Below, piece by piece: positions 17,253 through 27,654 of a DNA stretch of 64,000 nucleotides. Both the position numbers and the translations under genes were made by a program. Within the stretch, counting starts at the first letter, position 1; each line of letters begins with the position of its first letter. Source of the stretch: JACJYC01 sp964558465 (GTDB lineage: Bacteria; Bacteroidota; Bacteroidia; Chitinophagales; Saprospiraceae); assembly GCA_964558465.1 (NCBI GenBank), contig CAZLEF010000025.1:1-64000 (forward strand), in the 5' to 3' direction. The notes beneath the pieces are model-generated. The model made no database searches. It was given only the letters and a program-made list of their open reading frames with translations, and was not told the origin of the DNA.

Positions 17253-19709
17253 TTACTCTGATTTAAGCGATTTCACGGGGTTGGCCAATGCGGCTTTCAC
17301 ACTCTGGAAACCCACTGTCAGGAAGGCAACCGCAATGGCTCCCGCGCCCGCCAGCGCAAACACCCACCAATCGATGTTGATGCGGTAGGGATAGGCCTGG
17401 AGATACCGGCTGGTGAAGTACCAGGCGAGGGGCGCCGCCAATAACATACCCAGGACCACCAGTTTCAGAAAATCCTTCGACAACAGCGTTACGATACCCG
17501 CCGCACTGGCGCCCAATACCTTGCGGATGCCGATTTCCTTCGTTCGCAAAAAAGTCATATACGACGCCAGACCGAACAACCCCAGGCAGGCGATGAGGAT
17601 GGCCAGCAGGGTGAAAAATCCGAGTATTCTGCCGAAACGGCGGTCCGCCTCGTACAATCGCTGGTAGGATTCGTCCAGAAAGGCGTATTCGAATACGTTG
17701 CCCGGAAAAAACTCACGGAAGGCCGTCTGGATGAAACCGATGGTTGCCTCCATGTCTTCGGCGTCCACCCGAATGGAAAGTTTGCTGTATGCGCTGTAAA
17801 AGGGCACAAAGATCAGCGGTTCGATGGCATGGTGCAGCGACATTTCATGAAAATCGGGGACCACGCCTACAATCGTCCGGTTTTTGTTCCAGAACCGCAG
17901 GGTCTGGCTCACAGCGGATTCAGCGGAAGCGTACCCGAACATTTTCACTGCGGCTTCATTCACGACGATTTTATCGACCTGATCGGCGTCCGGGTGGTGG
18001 TCGGTTGCCCGGAAAAACCTGCCTGAAACCGGTTTCATTCCGTAGGTTTCGGCATAGTTGTAATCGGTGATGATAAAGCTGCTGGTATATTGTTCGCCCG
18101 AAGGGTTGTCGCCGGTTTTTTCGATCCGGAATACCCTGCCGTGCCAGTTGTCATCGAGAGTGCGGTTGCTGGTAGCGGCGCTTATGATACGGGGGTTGGC
18201 GAGCAACCTGCTTTTCAGCGCTTCCATTTTTCCGATGAAAACGCTGTCAAAAGGAGTAAGATTCGGCCCGTTCACGGTGAGGATCTGTTCGATATCCAGC
18301 CCGGGGTCCTGCCGGCTGATGAACCGGATTTGCCGCGCAACCACCCAGGTGGCCGTGATGAGCGCAACGGAGGCTGTGAACTGGAAAACGACCAACGCTT
18401 TCCGCAAAACGGCCCCGCCCAGTTTTTTTTGAAATACGCCTTTGAGAACGCTCGATACATGGGTTGACGAAAGCAGCCAGGCCGGGTAGGCGCCCGACAC
18501 CAGCACACCCGCCGCCCCCAATCCGATCAGGGTCAGGAGGAGGTAAAAATTGCCGCCCGCCGTAAAACGAAGGGCCGAACTTTCCAATTCAAAATTGGCG
18601 GCAAACCAGGGTTTCAGCAACTGTGCCGCCTGCCAGGCCAGCAACAGTGCCAGCAAATTGACAACCAGGGCTTCGGTCAGGAATTGCCCCACCAGCGCGC
18701 CGCGCCTGGCGCCGATAACCTTCCGGACTCCTACCTCCTTTGCACGCTCAATGGCCCGGACGGAAGACAGGTTGACATAATTGATCCACGCAATAATGAG
18801 AATAAAAAAAGCAATGATGAGCATCGACCATACCGCCTTTCCGTTTGCCGTACGGCCGATCTCGTATTCCAGCCCGGCCGAATAAAGATGGGCGTCTTTC
18901 AGGGCTTGCAGGGTGAAAACTTCCTCACTGCCGGACACTTCCGCTCCCCGGAAATACCGGTCGCTGAAAGCCGGCAGTTTGGCCTCGAGCGTTGCCGGAT
19001 TCACACCCGGCTTCAATTCGATAAAATGCCAGAAATCAGACCAGGTCCAGCTTTCGTCGGCTGCCTTGCCGTTATAGCGTATATAGGTGTCGTACGATCC
19101 CAGAATGTTAAATTGCAGGAACGAATTGGCCGGCACATTCTCACATACCCCGACAATTGTATACGGATCGGGATCGGTGTTCAGAAAAACTTCTTTTCCG
19201 ATCACCTGTTCATAATCCCCTTTGATACCCGGGAAATATTGATCGGCCACCGAACGGGCCAAAATCATTTCGTTGGTTTCATCCAGCAACCCGTCGCCCT
19301 GGCCGGCCAACAGGGGAAAATCGAACAGTTCCAGAAAATGCTCGTCCGCGAACAGGATCCCGTCCTGGGCAGCCAGTTGGTCTTCATACCGGACAAAAAC
19401 CTGTCCGCCCGGCACAATGCGGGCGTGATTGGCGATTTCGGGAAAATCCTTTTGCATCGCCGCTCCGATCGTCGGGTAGGTGATGGTCCCCTTCTGGATG
19501 GTTTTCCCGTTCTGGATGCGCTCGTTGACGACTCTGTAAATGCGGTCTCTTTTTGAATGAAAGTCGTCAAAGCTCAGTTCAAAACTGACATATTGCAGCA
19601 GGAGGATGCAGGCCGTCATGCCCGCAGCCAGGCCGCCGACCAGGATGGCGGATTGGGATTTGTTCCTGAGCAGATTGCGAACGGCGATTCTGAAATTGTT
19701 CCGGAACAT
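17253..19709 (-). CDS. FtsX/MacB-family double permease 5
   Basis: At 818 residues this is one of the longest copies; the extra length is in the periplasmic domains. The first coupling segment is ERAKEVGVRKVIGARRGAL and the second TKEIGIRKVLGASAAGIVT followed by LLSKDFLKL. The first helix block is AILVGGLAAGMTACILLL, less conserved than in its siblings. The upstream gap (19710-19976) contains a 10-bp tandem array but no convincing sigma-54-like core; a near match in that gap has the wrong spacing. Expression therefore probably depends on read-through from permeases 7 and 6. Confidence 0.88.
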   Translation of the reverse strand: MFRNNFRIAVRNLLRNKSQSAILVGGLAAGMTACILLLQYVSFELSFDDFHSKRDRIYRVVNERIQNGKTIQKGTITYPTIGAAMQKDFPEIANHARIVPGGQVFVRYEDQLAAQDGILFADEHFLELFDFPLLAGQGDGLLDETNEMILARSVADQYFPGIKGDYEQVIGKEVFLNTDPDPYTIVGVCENVPANSFLQFNILGSYDTYIRYNGKAADESWTWSDFWHFIELKPGVNPATLEAKLPAFSDRYFRGAEVSGSEEVFTLQALKDAHLYSAGLEYEIGRTANGKAVWSMLIIAFFILIIAWINYVNLSSVRAIERAKEVGVRKVIGARRGALVGQFLTEALVVNLLALLLAWQAAQLLKPWFAANFELESSALRFTAGGNFYLLLTLIGLGAAGVLVSGAYPAWLLSSTHVSSVLKGVFQKKLGGAVLRKALVVFQFTASVALITATWVVARQIRFISRQDPGLDIEQILTVNGPNLTPFDSVFIGKMEALKSRLLANPRIISAATSNRTLDDNWHGRVFRIEKTGDNPSGEQYTSSFIITDYNYAETYGMKPVSGRFFRATDHHPDADQVDKIVVNEAAVKMFGYASAESAVSQTLRFWNKNRTIVGVVPDFHEMSLHHAIEPLIFVPFYSAYSKLSIRVDAEDMEATIGFIQTAFREFFPGNVFEYAFLDESYQRLYEADRRFGRILGFFTLLAILIACLGLFGLASYMTFLRTKEIGIRKVLGASAAGIVTLLSKDFLKLVVLGMLLAAPLAWYFTSRYLQAYPYRINIDWWVFALAGAGAIAVAFLTVGFQSVKAALANPVKSLKSE

Positions 19710-19837
19710 GCGAAATCGATTTTAAATTTCTGAATAACAATTTTTTACACCCCATGACAGTATTTAGATTGTTCGGGATGGTTTATTGTTGTTCATGCAT
19801 CCCTTCGGGATTATTGCCAACGATCGTCAACCACCAT

Positions 19838-19933
19838 GAACCATAATAAACCATAATAAACCATAATAAACCATCATAAACCATCATAAACCATCATAAA
19901 CCATCATAAACCATCATGAACCATCATAAACCC
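19838..19933. repeat. Array of 10-bp AAACCATCAT/AAACCATAAT units
   Basis: Nine to ten head-to-tail copies of a 10-bp unit begin as GAACCATAAT and drift to AAACCATCAT. An opposite-oriented stretch with GGTTTATTG and TGTTCATGCAT lies 40-60 bp to its left, so the transcript could fold back. The array occupies most of the gap between permeases 6 and 5, just past the stop of permease 6. Confidence 0.75.
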
Positions 19934-19976
19934 CATCAACCCATTCCGCCCCCTTGACCCGCATATATAATTGCTC

Positions 19977-22421
19977 CTATTCTGTTTTGATGGATTTCAC
20001 GGGGTTGGCCAGCGCCGCCTTCGCACTCTGGAAACCCACCGTCAGGAACGCCACCGCCGCCGTCAGCATACCCGCCAGGGCGAACGCCCACCACGGAATA
20101 TCGATCCGGTAAGCAAACCCGCTCAGCCAGTTATTCATGAAATACCATGCCGCGGGTGTGGCGAACAAAAAGGCAACCGCGATCAGTTGGAGAAAATCTT
20201 TGGACAGCGAGCCTACCAGCCCGGCAACCGAGGCGCCCAATACCTTGCGAATGCCGATCTCCTTGGAGCGGCGCTGCGCCGTATAACCCGCCAGCCCGAA
20301 CAAACCAAGGCATGCGATAAAAATAGAAAACACGGAAAATACCATGAAGAGCGCGCCAAACCGGAGCTCGCTGCGGTATTGGCTATCCAGTTTATCGTCC
20401 AGGAAGGCATAATCAAAATAAGCGTCGGGGAAGTGTTTTCCCCACTGTGTCCGGATTTCAGCCATGGCTTCCGTCACCCGGTTCATGTCAATCCGCAGGG
20501 CAATTTGAGAGAACCGGTTAGTGGTCAGGTGCATGGCCAACGGCTCGACCTTGTGTTTCAGAGAGTTGAAATGAAAATCCTGGACAATGCCGATTACCTG
20601 GCCGGCAAGCCCGCTCATCCGGAACGGCTTGCCGATCGCCAATTCGGGCGTTTCCCAGCCGAAGGCCTTTACCGCGGCTTCATTCAGAATATAATTTTGG
20701 GTTGAATCGGTTGGCGCGTCAGCAGGAAACTGACGGGAGAAGTTGCGCCCGGCAAGCAATTTCAGGCCGAATACTTTCGCATAATCGTAGTCAACCCGGA
20801 AGCGATAAGTGGAACTTTGGATCTTTTTGCCGGTGTTGTCGACCGTCGAAGCGCCGCTGTTGCCGGTTCCGCCGATCGGGAGCGTATTGGCAACGGCCAT
20901 GCCCTGTATCAACTCTGGCCTGGAGGTGATATCATTCCGGAAAGCTTCGATCCCATCGATCACCGACTGGTCGCCATTGACCTTGAGGGCAACAATGGCG
21001 TCCTTATTGTATCCGAGATTTTGAGTTTGTATAAAACTCATTTGCTGCCGGATCACCAATACACTGACAATCAAAGAAATGGAAATAACGAACTGTGCAA
21101 CGACCAAAAACTTCCGCAAATCGAAACCTCCCCTGTATTTTGCGGATACCGCTGTATTGCCTTTCAGCACGGCCGCCGGACGGAACCCCGACAGAATAAA
21201 AGCAGGGTACGCGCCGGCTGCCAAACCCATAAACAGGACAAGTCCTGAAAACAGCGTCGGCAAGACCGGGGTTTCAAAAAGGCCCAACGGTTTTTCGGTC
21301 ATTCGCTCGAAAACCGGCTGTAAAACCATTGCCATGCCTATGGCCAAAATCAGGGAAAAAAAGGCCGTCAGCACCGATTCCGTCAAAAACTGCCAGACCA
21401 GTTGCCGCCGCTGCGCGCCCAGCACTTTTTTGATGCCTACGCTCCGGGCGTATCCGGCAGCGCGGGCCGTTGCCATATTGACGTAATTGATGCCCGCCAC
21501 AAAAAGGATCAGCAAGCCGACCGTGCCAAAAATGTACAGGTTGGTTGCATTGCCGTTGGCCGATATTTCGTACCGCCGGTCGGAGTGCAGGTAGATATCG
21601 GTGACCGGCTGCAAGGTGTACTCTTCCCTTCCCGTCGAATTATACCTGATATAAACCGGCTCAATATGTTTTTTGTAAAAATCAGGCATCTTCGCCTGAA
21701 GGGAGCCGGTCTCCACTCCTGGTTTCAGCAAAAAATAAGTGTAATAACTATTGTCGCCCCATGCATCGGCGGTCAGATAACTCGGGTCATAGCTGAAAAA
21801 CGAGCTGAACGAAATGAGCATATTAAAGTTAAAATGGGAAGGGCGGGGTGCGCCGTCCAGCACCCCGGTCACCCGGTAGGTGGCGCCTCTGCCGGTTGCA
21901 TCATATTGGAGGATCGTAAAGGTTTTTCCGACCGGATCCTGGTCGCCGAAATACTTGCGCGCCAGTTTTTCAGTCAGCACAACGGTGTAAGGTTCCTTCA
22001 GGGCCGTCCGGACATCTCCGTACAAGAGATCGTAGTTGAATACTTTAAAAAAGGAGGTATCGACGGTCAGCAGGTCTTCCTCAATAAACTGCCGGTCATC
22101 GATCTTCACCACCGCTTCGGCATTGACATCAAACCGAACAAACTCTTCCACTTCCGGAAAGTCGTTTTTGATCGCAGGACCGGTGGGGATACTCGACGCT
22201 GCATGTTCAAAAACCTCCGTTCCCGAAAAAATTTTACCAGTTATCCGCACCACCCGGTCGGCATTGGGGAAAAAGCGGTCGCGGCGCCATTCATCCCAGA
22301 TCCACAGCGCAATGAACATGGAGCAGGTCAGCGCCGTGGCCAAACCGAGGATATTGAGCGCAGAGAAAAATCGATTCTTGTCAAGGTCCCGCAGGGCCGA
22401 TTTCAGATGATTAAGCAGCAT
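19977..22421 (-). CDS. FtsX/MacB-family double permease 6
   Basis: The protein has 814 residues. It is the most divergent copy at the first coupling segment, which reads AGYARSVGIKKVLGAQRRQ: the usual AREVGVRK is replaced by ARSVGIKK. The second is canonical, SKEIGIRKVLGASVAG. The N-terminal block is LNILGLATALTCSMFIALW, followed by WDEWRRDRF. It starts 21 bp after the stop of permease 7, so these two share a transcript from the sigma-54-like promoter at 24885-24898. The 10-bp tandem array follows its stop. Confidence 0.88.
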   Translation of the reverse strand: MLLNHLKSALRDLDKNRFFSALNILGLATALTCSMFIALWIWDEWRRDRFFPNADRVVRITGKIFSGTEVFEHAASSIPTGPAIKNDFPEVEEFVRFDVNAEAVVKIDDRQFIEEDLLTVDTSFFKVFNYDLLYGDVRTALKEPYTVVLTEKLARKYFGDQDPVGKTFTILQYDATGRGATYRVTGVLDGAPRPSHFNFNMLISFSSFFSYDPSYLTADAWGDNSYYTYFLLKPGVETGSLQAKMPDFYKKHIEPVYIRYNSTGREEYTLQPVTDIYLHSDRRYEISANGNATNLYIFGTVGLLILFVAGINYVNMATARAAGYARSVGIKKVLGAQRRQLVWQFLTESVLTAFFSLILAIGMAMVLQPVFERMTEKPLGLFETPVLPTLFSGLVLFMGLAAGAYPAFILSGFRPAAVLKGNTAVSAKYRGGFDLRKFLVVAQFVISISLIVSVLVIRQQMSFIQTQNLGYNKDAIVALKVNGDQSVIDGIEAFRNDITSRPELIQGMAVANTLPIGGTGNSGASTVDNTGKKIQSSTYRFRVDYDYAKVFGLKLLAGRNFSRQFPADAPTDSTQNYILNEAAVKAFGWETPELAIGKPFRMSGLAGQVIGIVQDFHFNSLKHKVEPLAMHLTTNRFSQIALRIDMNRVTEAMAEIRTQWGKHFPDAYFDYAFLDDKLDSQYRSELRFGALFMVFSVFSIFIACLGLFGLAGYTAQRRSKEIGIRKVLGASVAGLVGSLSKDFLQLIAVAFLFATPAAWYFMNNWLSGFAYRIDIPWWAFALAGMLTAAVAFLTVGFQSAKAALANPVKSIKTE

Positions 22422-22442
22422 GATCTATGCGTTTTTTGACCT

Positions 22443-24854
22443 TTATTCATTTTTCAAGGATGTTGCGGGGTTGGCCAGGGCTGCTTTCAACGACTGGAAA
22501 CCGACCGTTACAAAAGCAATCCCGATGCACAACAAACCTGCCAGGGCAAATACCCACCAGCCGATCCCGATCCGGTAGGCAAACTCATCCAGCCATTTAT
22601 CCATAAAGTACCATGCGGCCGGCGAGCCGATCACCACGGCCAGCAGCACCAGTTTGAGGAAATCCCGCGACAACAATCCCACGATTCCGGCTGCGGTGGC
22701 GCCCAATATCTTTCGGATGCCGATCTCCTTGGTGCGTTGTTCGGTGGCGTACGCAGCCAGGCCGAACAAACCCAGGCAGGCGATGAAAATGGCCAGGAAG
22801 GTAACATATCCGGCTACCCTTCCCATTTGTTGTTCTTTGGCATAGAGCTGCGCCAGGCTTTGGTCAAGGAAGGAAAGTTCGATCGGCCATTCGGGCGCCA
22901 GTTTTTTCCAGGCTTCGTCAATGCCGGCCAGGGTATTTGGAAGGTCTGCCCCATCTACCCGCAGGGCGATAAACGTCCGGTTAAAAACCGGTTGGTTGGT
23001 GAGTACCAAAGGTTTCAGGGGGACGTGCAGGGACTCGAAGTGGAAATCTTTTAACACGCCGGTCACCCGGCCTTTGATCAGGGGTTCTTCCCGGTCAGGG
23101 CGGTAGACCGATAACTCCTTGCCGACGGCGCCGTCCTTCCAGCCTAAGGCCCTGGCGGCTGTTTCGTTGATGATCAGGGTTTGAACCGGTTCACGGGGCA
23201 TTTCGGGATAAAAATCGACGCCTTCAGCGAACCGGAGTTCAAAGGTCTCCGCGAAATCATGTTCCACCCAATTGGGCACAATTTCTATGCGGGCGGAGAG
23301 GTCCATGCCTTCGCCGTGGGCCTGCATCGGGAATAATTCGTGACCGGCGCCCGGGACATTTGCCACGCCGGTCGCCTCCAGTACCCCAGGCACGGCGGTC
23401 AACTCGCGCCGCCAAATCTCAAAATTCATGGGCTCATTCCGCTGCGGGGTCCGGATATAAATGACTTGATCTTTATTGTAGCCGAGCGGCTGGTTCTGAA
23501 GGTAGGAGAGCTGGCTGTAAATGACGGCAATGGCAATGAGGAAAAAGACGGAAACAGCAAACTGGCCTACGACCAGAAATTTCCTCAATTGTTGGACGCC
23601 CCGGCCGCTGGTGGTCAGCCCCTTGAGGACCTTCACCGGCCGGAAAGCCGACAAATAAAACGCGGGGTAGCTGCCCGCCACAACACCGACCAATAACCCA
23701 AGACCGGCAAGCGCCGCCAGGGTCCAACCGGATCCTCCGGGCCATAAAATCAGGCTTTTGCCGGTCAGACCGTTGAAAGCCGGTAACAAGAGTTTTGCCA
23801 GGAGAAGCGCAGCGCCGATGGCTATGAAAACGATTAAAAACGCCTCGCCGAAAAACTGGTGTACAAGGTGTCTTTTCAGCGCGCCCATGGTTTTGCGCAC
23901 ACCGACTTCTCTGGCCCTTTCAGCCGAGCGGGCCGTCGACAGATTCATGAAATTGATGCAGGCGATGAGCAGGATAATGGCTGCAATGCCGGAGAAGAAC
24001 CAGACAGATCGCATGCTGCCGTTGGCCTCGATTTCGCCCTCATGCCGGGAGTTTAAATGGATGTCTGTGAGGGCCTGCAGCGAAAGTTGCGTGTTTTGCT
24101 TCAGGGGCTCGGGGTAATGCCGGGATACAAACCCGGACAGGCGTTCCTCCAGCGCAAGGGGGTCCGTATTTTTTTTGAGGAGCAGATAAGTGGGGATCAC
24201 GTTGAACTGCCACATGGGGCTCATCATTTCCACATACCTGGGTTGAGAGGCGAAGGGCGCCAGGAAATCGAAATGGAAATGCGCCTGCTCCGGCATGGGT
24301 CGGACAACGCCGGTGACTTCGAATTCCTGTGCGCCCTCGAACGTAAACATCATCGTTTTTCCCAAGGGGTTTTCATCTCCGAAATATTTCCGGGCTATGG
24401 TTTCCGTAATGACCAGGCTGTTTTTGGCTGAAAGGGCGGTTTTGGGGTCCCCCGAGGTCATTTCGATATCAAAAAGGTCGAATACGGCCGGCTCGGTGAA
24501 AAAAAGGCCGGATTCGTGGTATTGTCCCGTGCCATGCTGCAAAACGCCGCTCCAGCCCCGGCCGAACTGAATGGCGCGTTCAACCTCCGGAAATTCGTCC
24601 CGGAACGTCGAAGCGAAAGCCATGGGTGTTTCTACCGAAGTAGTAACGACATCTCCGGTTTTCTGGGTGGAAACTACCCGGTAGATCCGATCTTTTTTGC
24701 GGTGAAATTGATCATAACTGAGTTCGTGCCGGACCCAAAGCATCATCAGCAGGCAACAGGCAATGCCCATCGATAATCCCAGAATATTGACTACGGAATG
24801 GGTGCGGTGTTTGAGGAGGTTCCGCCAGGCGATTTTCAGGTAGTTGGTCCACAT
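22443..24854 (-). CDS. FtsX/MacB-family double permease 7, first gene of a sigma-54-type unit
   Basis: The protein has 803 residues. The N-terminal block VNILGLSMGIACCLLMML is followed by WVRHELSYDQFH, the most typical form of the family. The first coupling segment is ERAREVGVRKTMGALKRH and the second TKEIGIRKILGATAAGIVG. It carries a DQSLAQLYAKEQQMGR segment at the end of the second periplasmic domain, as in most of the array. It is the promoter-proximal gene: the best core match in the window (GGGCACGATTTTTGA) lies 31-44 bp upstream of the ATG, with the paired dyads further upstream at 24953-24989, inside the gap to permease 8. Confidence 0.9.
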   Translation of the reverse strand: MWTNYLKIAWRNLLKHRTHSVVNILGLSMGIACCLLMMLWVRHELSYDQFHRKKDRIYRVVSTQKTGDVVTTSVETPMAFASTFRDEFPEVERAIQFGRGWSGVLQHGTGQYHESGLFFTEPAVFDLFDIEMTSGDPKTALSAKNSLVITETIARKYFGDENPLGKTMMFTFEGAQEFEVTGVVRPMPEQAHFHFDFLAPFASQPRYVEMMSPMWQFNVIPTYLLLKKNTDPLALEERLSGFVSRHYPEPLKQNTQLSLQALTDIHLNSRHEGEIEANGSMRSVWFFSGIAAIILLIACINFMNLSTARSAERAREVGVRKTMGALKRHLVHQFFGEAFLIVFIAIGAALLLAKLLLPAFNGLTGKSLILWPGGSGWTLAALAGLGLLVGVVAGSYPAFYLSAFRPVKVLKGLTTSGRGVQQLRKFLVVGQFAVSVFFLIAIAVIYSQLSYLQNQPLGYNKDQVIYIRTPQRNEPMNFEIWRRELTAVPGVLEATGVANVPGAGHELFPMQAHGEGMDLSARIEIVPNWVEHDFAETFELRFAEGVDFYPEMPREPVQTLIINETAARALGWKDGAVGKELSVYRPDREEPLIKGRVTGVLKDFHFESLHVPLKPLVLTNQPVFNRTFIALRVDGADLPNTLAGIDEAWKKLAPEWPIELSFLDQSLAQLYAKEQQMGRVAGYVTFLAIFIACLGLFGLAAYATEQRTKEIGIRKILGATAAGIVGLLSRDFLKLVLLAVVIGSPAAWYFMDKWLDEFAYRIGIGWWVFALAGLLCIGIAFVTVGFQSLKAALANPATSLKNE

Positions 24855-24884
24855 GGGCAGCTTTTTTATCCTGCCGGAGTAGTT

Positions 24885-24898
24885 TCAAAAATCGTGCC
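24885..24898 (-). promoter_or_regulatory. Sigma-54-like promoter core for permeases 7 and 6
   Basis: On the minus strand GG (24898-24897) is followed by 10 nt and then GA (24886-24885), reading GGCACGATTTTTGA. The -24 half matches the sigma-54 consensus TGGCACG exactly from GG onward. The -12 half is TTGA rather than TTGC. The same core, GGCA[C/T] with TTTG, appears upstream of three other permease units. Confidence 0.65.
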
Positions 24899-24952
24899 CT
24901 GTATGTAATTAACTGAAAATAAAGAAATTAGAACCCGGTTGAATGAAATCCT

Positions 24953-24989
24953 TGTGCAAAAACGAACAGCTTGTGTCCGGAATTGAACA
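24953..24989. promoter_or_regulatory. Tandem 16-bp dyads (activator sites) upstream of permease 7
   Basis: Sites 24953-24968 (TGTGC-N6-GAACA) and 24974-24989 (TGTCC-N6-GAACA) are 21 bp apart and start 55 and 76 bp upstream of the -24 GG. Number, spacing and distance match the pairs at 27723-27758, 31889-31925 and 57366-57402, as expected of enhancer sites for an NtrC-family dimer pair. Confidence 0.65.
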
Positions 24990-25029
24990 ATTGAAAATTT
25001 TACTCCGACCGCAAACTTTCCATCCCTCG

Positions 25030-27438
25030 TCACTCTGTTTTGAGGGACGAAACCGGATTGGCCAGCGCGGCTTTCAGCGCCTGGAAACTCACAGCCAGGA
25101 AAGCGACCCCTATCGCGGCCCCTGCCGCCAGCGCAAAAAACTGCCAGCCCAGTTCGATCCGGTAAGCAAAACCATCGAGCCAGTTGTTCATGAAATACCA
25201 GGCCCCCGGCGCTGCAAGTATCAGCGCAATCACAACCAGCTTGAGGAAATCCTTCGACAGCAAGCCCACCAGTCCGGCAGCCGAAGCGCCCAACACTTTC
25301 CGGATGCCGATCTCCTTGGTGCGCTGCACGATGGTATAGGAAGCCAGGCCGAACAGCCCCAGACAAGCCAGCAAAATAGCCAGGCCGGAGAAGCTGCTGA
25401 TCAGCCTTGCCGTCTGCATCTCGGCGCTGTACATGCGGTCGAATTCTTCGTCCAGGAAATGATAACGAAAGGGCCGGTGGGCAGCCACGGAACCCCATTT
25501 GTTTTCCAGGAAAGCCAATGATCCGGCAAGGTCTTCACCGGATAATTTGACGAGCAGGGTGTTGCCCCAGGTATCGGGGAATATGACGAGGTTGTCGATC
25601 GGTTCGTGCAGGGAGGCGAAGTGAAAATCTTTCACGACGCCTTTGATCAGCGCGGGCCGGCCGTTAAAATTCACCATTTTATCCACGGCTTCTTCGGGCG
25701 TCCATGCGAAGGCTTTTACCTGGCTTTCGTTGAGTACGATGCTGCGTACGACTGTCGTATCCCCGGCATACATCCGGCGGACGGCCTCGATATCGCTGCG
25801 GCCGAAGGAAGCGCCAGCAGCCAGTTCCATGCCAATGGTTTGCACAAAATCCTCGTCTGCCGGCAAGGCGGTAACCGGTTTGCCGTCGTCGCCGCTTACC
25901 TGTTGGCTGATGCCGTAGCCGCCTTCGATATGGGTGGGGGTTTCGTATGCCAGGCTCACCCCCCGGACTTGCGAATTTTGCCGGAATTCGGATTTGATCA
26001 CGTCCAGTTTTTCTATGATCTGCGCGTCGGTAGGCAGGACGATCACATGATCTTTTTCGTACCCCAGTTTTTTATCCTGTATAAAATCCAACTGGCTTTT
26101 TAACACAAAAGTGGCAATAAGCAGGAGAATGGAAATGCCGAACTGGAGCACGATGAGCCCCTGGCGCAACCAGGCGCTGCCTTTGGAATAGGAACTGCCC
26201 CAATTGCCTTTCAAAATTTTAACGGGTTTCACCCGGGTGGCTACAAAAGCGGGATACAGGCCCGCCAACAGGCTGATGACCAGGCCGAACCCCAGCAACG
26301 AAGCCAGGGCAACGGGGTGAAGGAGCGGATCCATCGTCAGTTCCCGGTCAAACAACCGGTTAAACAACGGAATCAGCGGCCGGGTGAGGATGGTACCAAC
26401 CACGAGGGAAAGGCCCGAAACCACAAAAGCTTCGCTGATATGCTGCCAGATGAGCTGGCCCCTTCCGGCGCCGAGTACTTTTTGCACCCCCATTTCGCGG
26501 GCGCGCTCCATGCCGGCGGCAGTGGATAAATTGACGTAGGTGCTCAGGCCGATCAGGAGGATGAAGATCCCGACCGCCAGCAAAATGTAGATATAACGGA
26601 TATCGCCGTTGGGTTCGAACTTGCCCTCCACCCGGGAGCGCAAGTGCACGTCCCGCAGCGGTTCGAGATAATAGGAAAGGTAATCGTCGCCGGCCATTCC
26701 GGTTTCATTCGCCCTGGCGCGCATGAAAGATGGGATCTTAGCCTCCAGGGCTGGAATGTCGGCCGGGTTTTTGAGCAGGAGATAGGTGGCGTAATTGGCG
26801 TTCCACCAGGTGGCCCGTTCGGGCGCTGCGTCGCGAAGGCTGCCAAAGGAACCGATAAAATCGGGTTTGATCTGGGTTGTTTTGGGCGCGTCGGCCATGA
26901 CGGCGGTGACGACATAGTCCTTGCCCTGTATTTTCATGGATTTGCCCACCGGGTCGGCCGCGCCAAAATATTTGCCGGCCATTTGCCGGCTTAACACCAG
27001 TTGGTTGGGGGCAACCAACGCTGTTTTGGGGTCGCCCTGAAGCAGCGGAAAAGTAAAAATGTCGAAAAAAGTACTGTCGGCGTAATAGACATTGTTTTCT
27101 TCAAACAACTGGTCTTCATATTGTACGACCATGCCCTCGTATTTGATCACCCGGACGGCATTTTCCACTTCTGGGAATTCCTGGCGAAAGGTAGGCCCTA
27201 CTTTGTTGCCGGTATTGCCCACCACGACAGAACGCCCGCCGGCGTGATACTCCATCACCACAAAAGCGATGCGATCCGCCTTTTCATGGCAAGCGTCGTT
27301 ACCCAGTTCGTTGTGCAGGTACAAGCCGATGAGCAAACAGCCCGTGATGCCGGCCGTCAGCCCGATGAGTTTGATGGCTGTGAAGAGTTTGTTTTTCTTC
27401 AGGGTCCGTAGTGCGAGTTTGAAGTTGCTTTTCCACAT
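25030..27438 (-). CDS. FtsX/MacB-family double permease 8
   Basis: The protein has 802 residues. The first coupling segment is ERAREMGVQKVLGAGRGQ, with Q in place of the conserved R of VRK; the second, TKEIGIRKVLGASAAGLVG, is canonical. The N-terminal block is IKLIGLTAGITGCLLIGLY. It stands alone, with 175 bp to permease 7 containing that gene's own promoter. Its presumed promoter is about 217 bp upstream of the ATG (27655-27668), so the mRNA would carry a long leader filled with 8- and 10-bp repeats. This is the only sigma-54-like unit with a long repeat-bearing leader. Confidence 0.88.
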   Translation of the reverse strand: MWKSNFKLALRTLKKNKLFTAIKLIGLTAGITGCLLIGLYLHNELGNDACHEKADRIAFVVMEYHAGGRSVVVGNTGNKVGPTFRQEFPEVENAVRVIKYEGMVVQYEDQLFEENNVYYADSTFFDIFTFPLLQGDPKTALVAPNQLVLSRQMAGKYFGAADPVGKSMKIQGKDYVVTAVMADAPKTTQIKPDFIGSFGSLRDAAPERATWWNANYATYLLLKNPADIPALEAKIPSFMRARANETGMAGDDYLSYYLEPLRDVHLRSRVEGKFEPNGDIRYIYILLAVGIFILLIGLSTYVNLSTAAGMERAREMGVQKVLGAGRGQLIWQHISEAFVVSGLSLVVGTILTRPLIPLFNRLFDRELTMDPLLHPVALASLLGFGLVISLLAGLYPAFVATRVKPVKILKGNWGSSYSKGSAWLRQGLIVLQFGISILLLIATFVLKSQLDFIQDKKLGYEKDHVIVLPTDAQIIEKLDVIKSEFRQNSQVRGVSLAYETPTHIEGGYGISQQVSGDDGKPVTALPADEDFVQTIGMELAAGASFGRSDIEAVRRMYAGDTTVVRSIVLNESQVKAFAWTPEEAVDKMVNFNGRPALIKGVVKDFHFASLHEPIDNLVIFPDTWGNTLLVKLSGEDLAGSLAFLENKWGSVAAHRPFRYHFLDEEFDRMYSAEMQTARLISSFSGLAILLACLGLFGLASYTIVQRTKEIGIRKVLGASAAGLVGLLSKDFLKLVVIALILAAPGAWYFMNNWLDGFAYRIELGWQFFALAAGAAIGVAFLAVSFQALKAALANPVSSLKTE

Positions 27439-27506
27439 TGTTCCTATGATTTGATGGTTGTTTGGCCCGCCTGCGCCACGCTTTAAGGCATGGCTGCGGC
27501 GAGGAA

Positions 27507-27629
27507 TGGTTTGGAGTGGTTTGGGGTTGTTTGGAATGGTTTGGAGTGGTTTGGGATTGTTTGGGGTTCTCGATTCCTCGATTCCTCAATTCCTCAATTC
27601 CTCAATTCCTCAGTTCCTCAGTTCCTCAG
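27507..27629. repeat. Two adjacent tandem arrays: 10-bp GGTTTGGAGT and 8-bp AATTCCTC units
   Basis: About six units of GGTTTGGAGT/TGTTTGGGGT (27507-27568) are followed by about seven units of GATTCCTC/AATTCCTC/AGTTCCTC (27571-27629). Both lie between the sigma-54-like promoter and the start codon of permease 8. The unit sequences differ from the other arrays in the window, but the unit lengths (8 and 10 bp) are the same. Confidence 0.75.
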
Positions 27630-27654
27630 TTTGGGTTTGTTTGGAAGAAGTTGC

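Noticed and set aside
19710..19760. Sigma-54-like core upstream of permease 5
   Set aside because: The minus strand has GGTGTAAAAAATTG, but the GG to G spacing is one base off, the -24 half is poor and no dyad pair is present.
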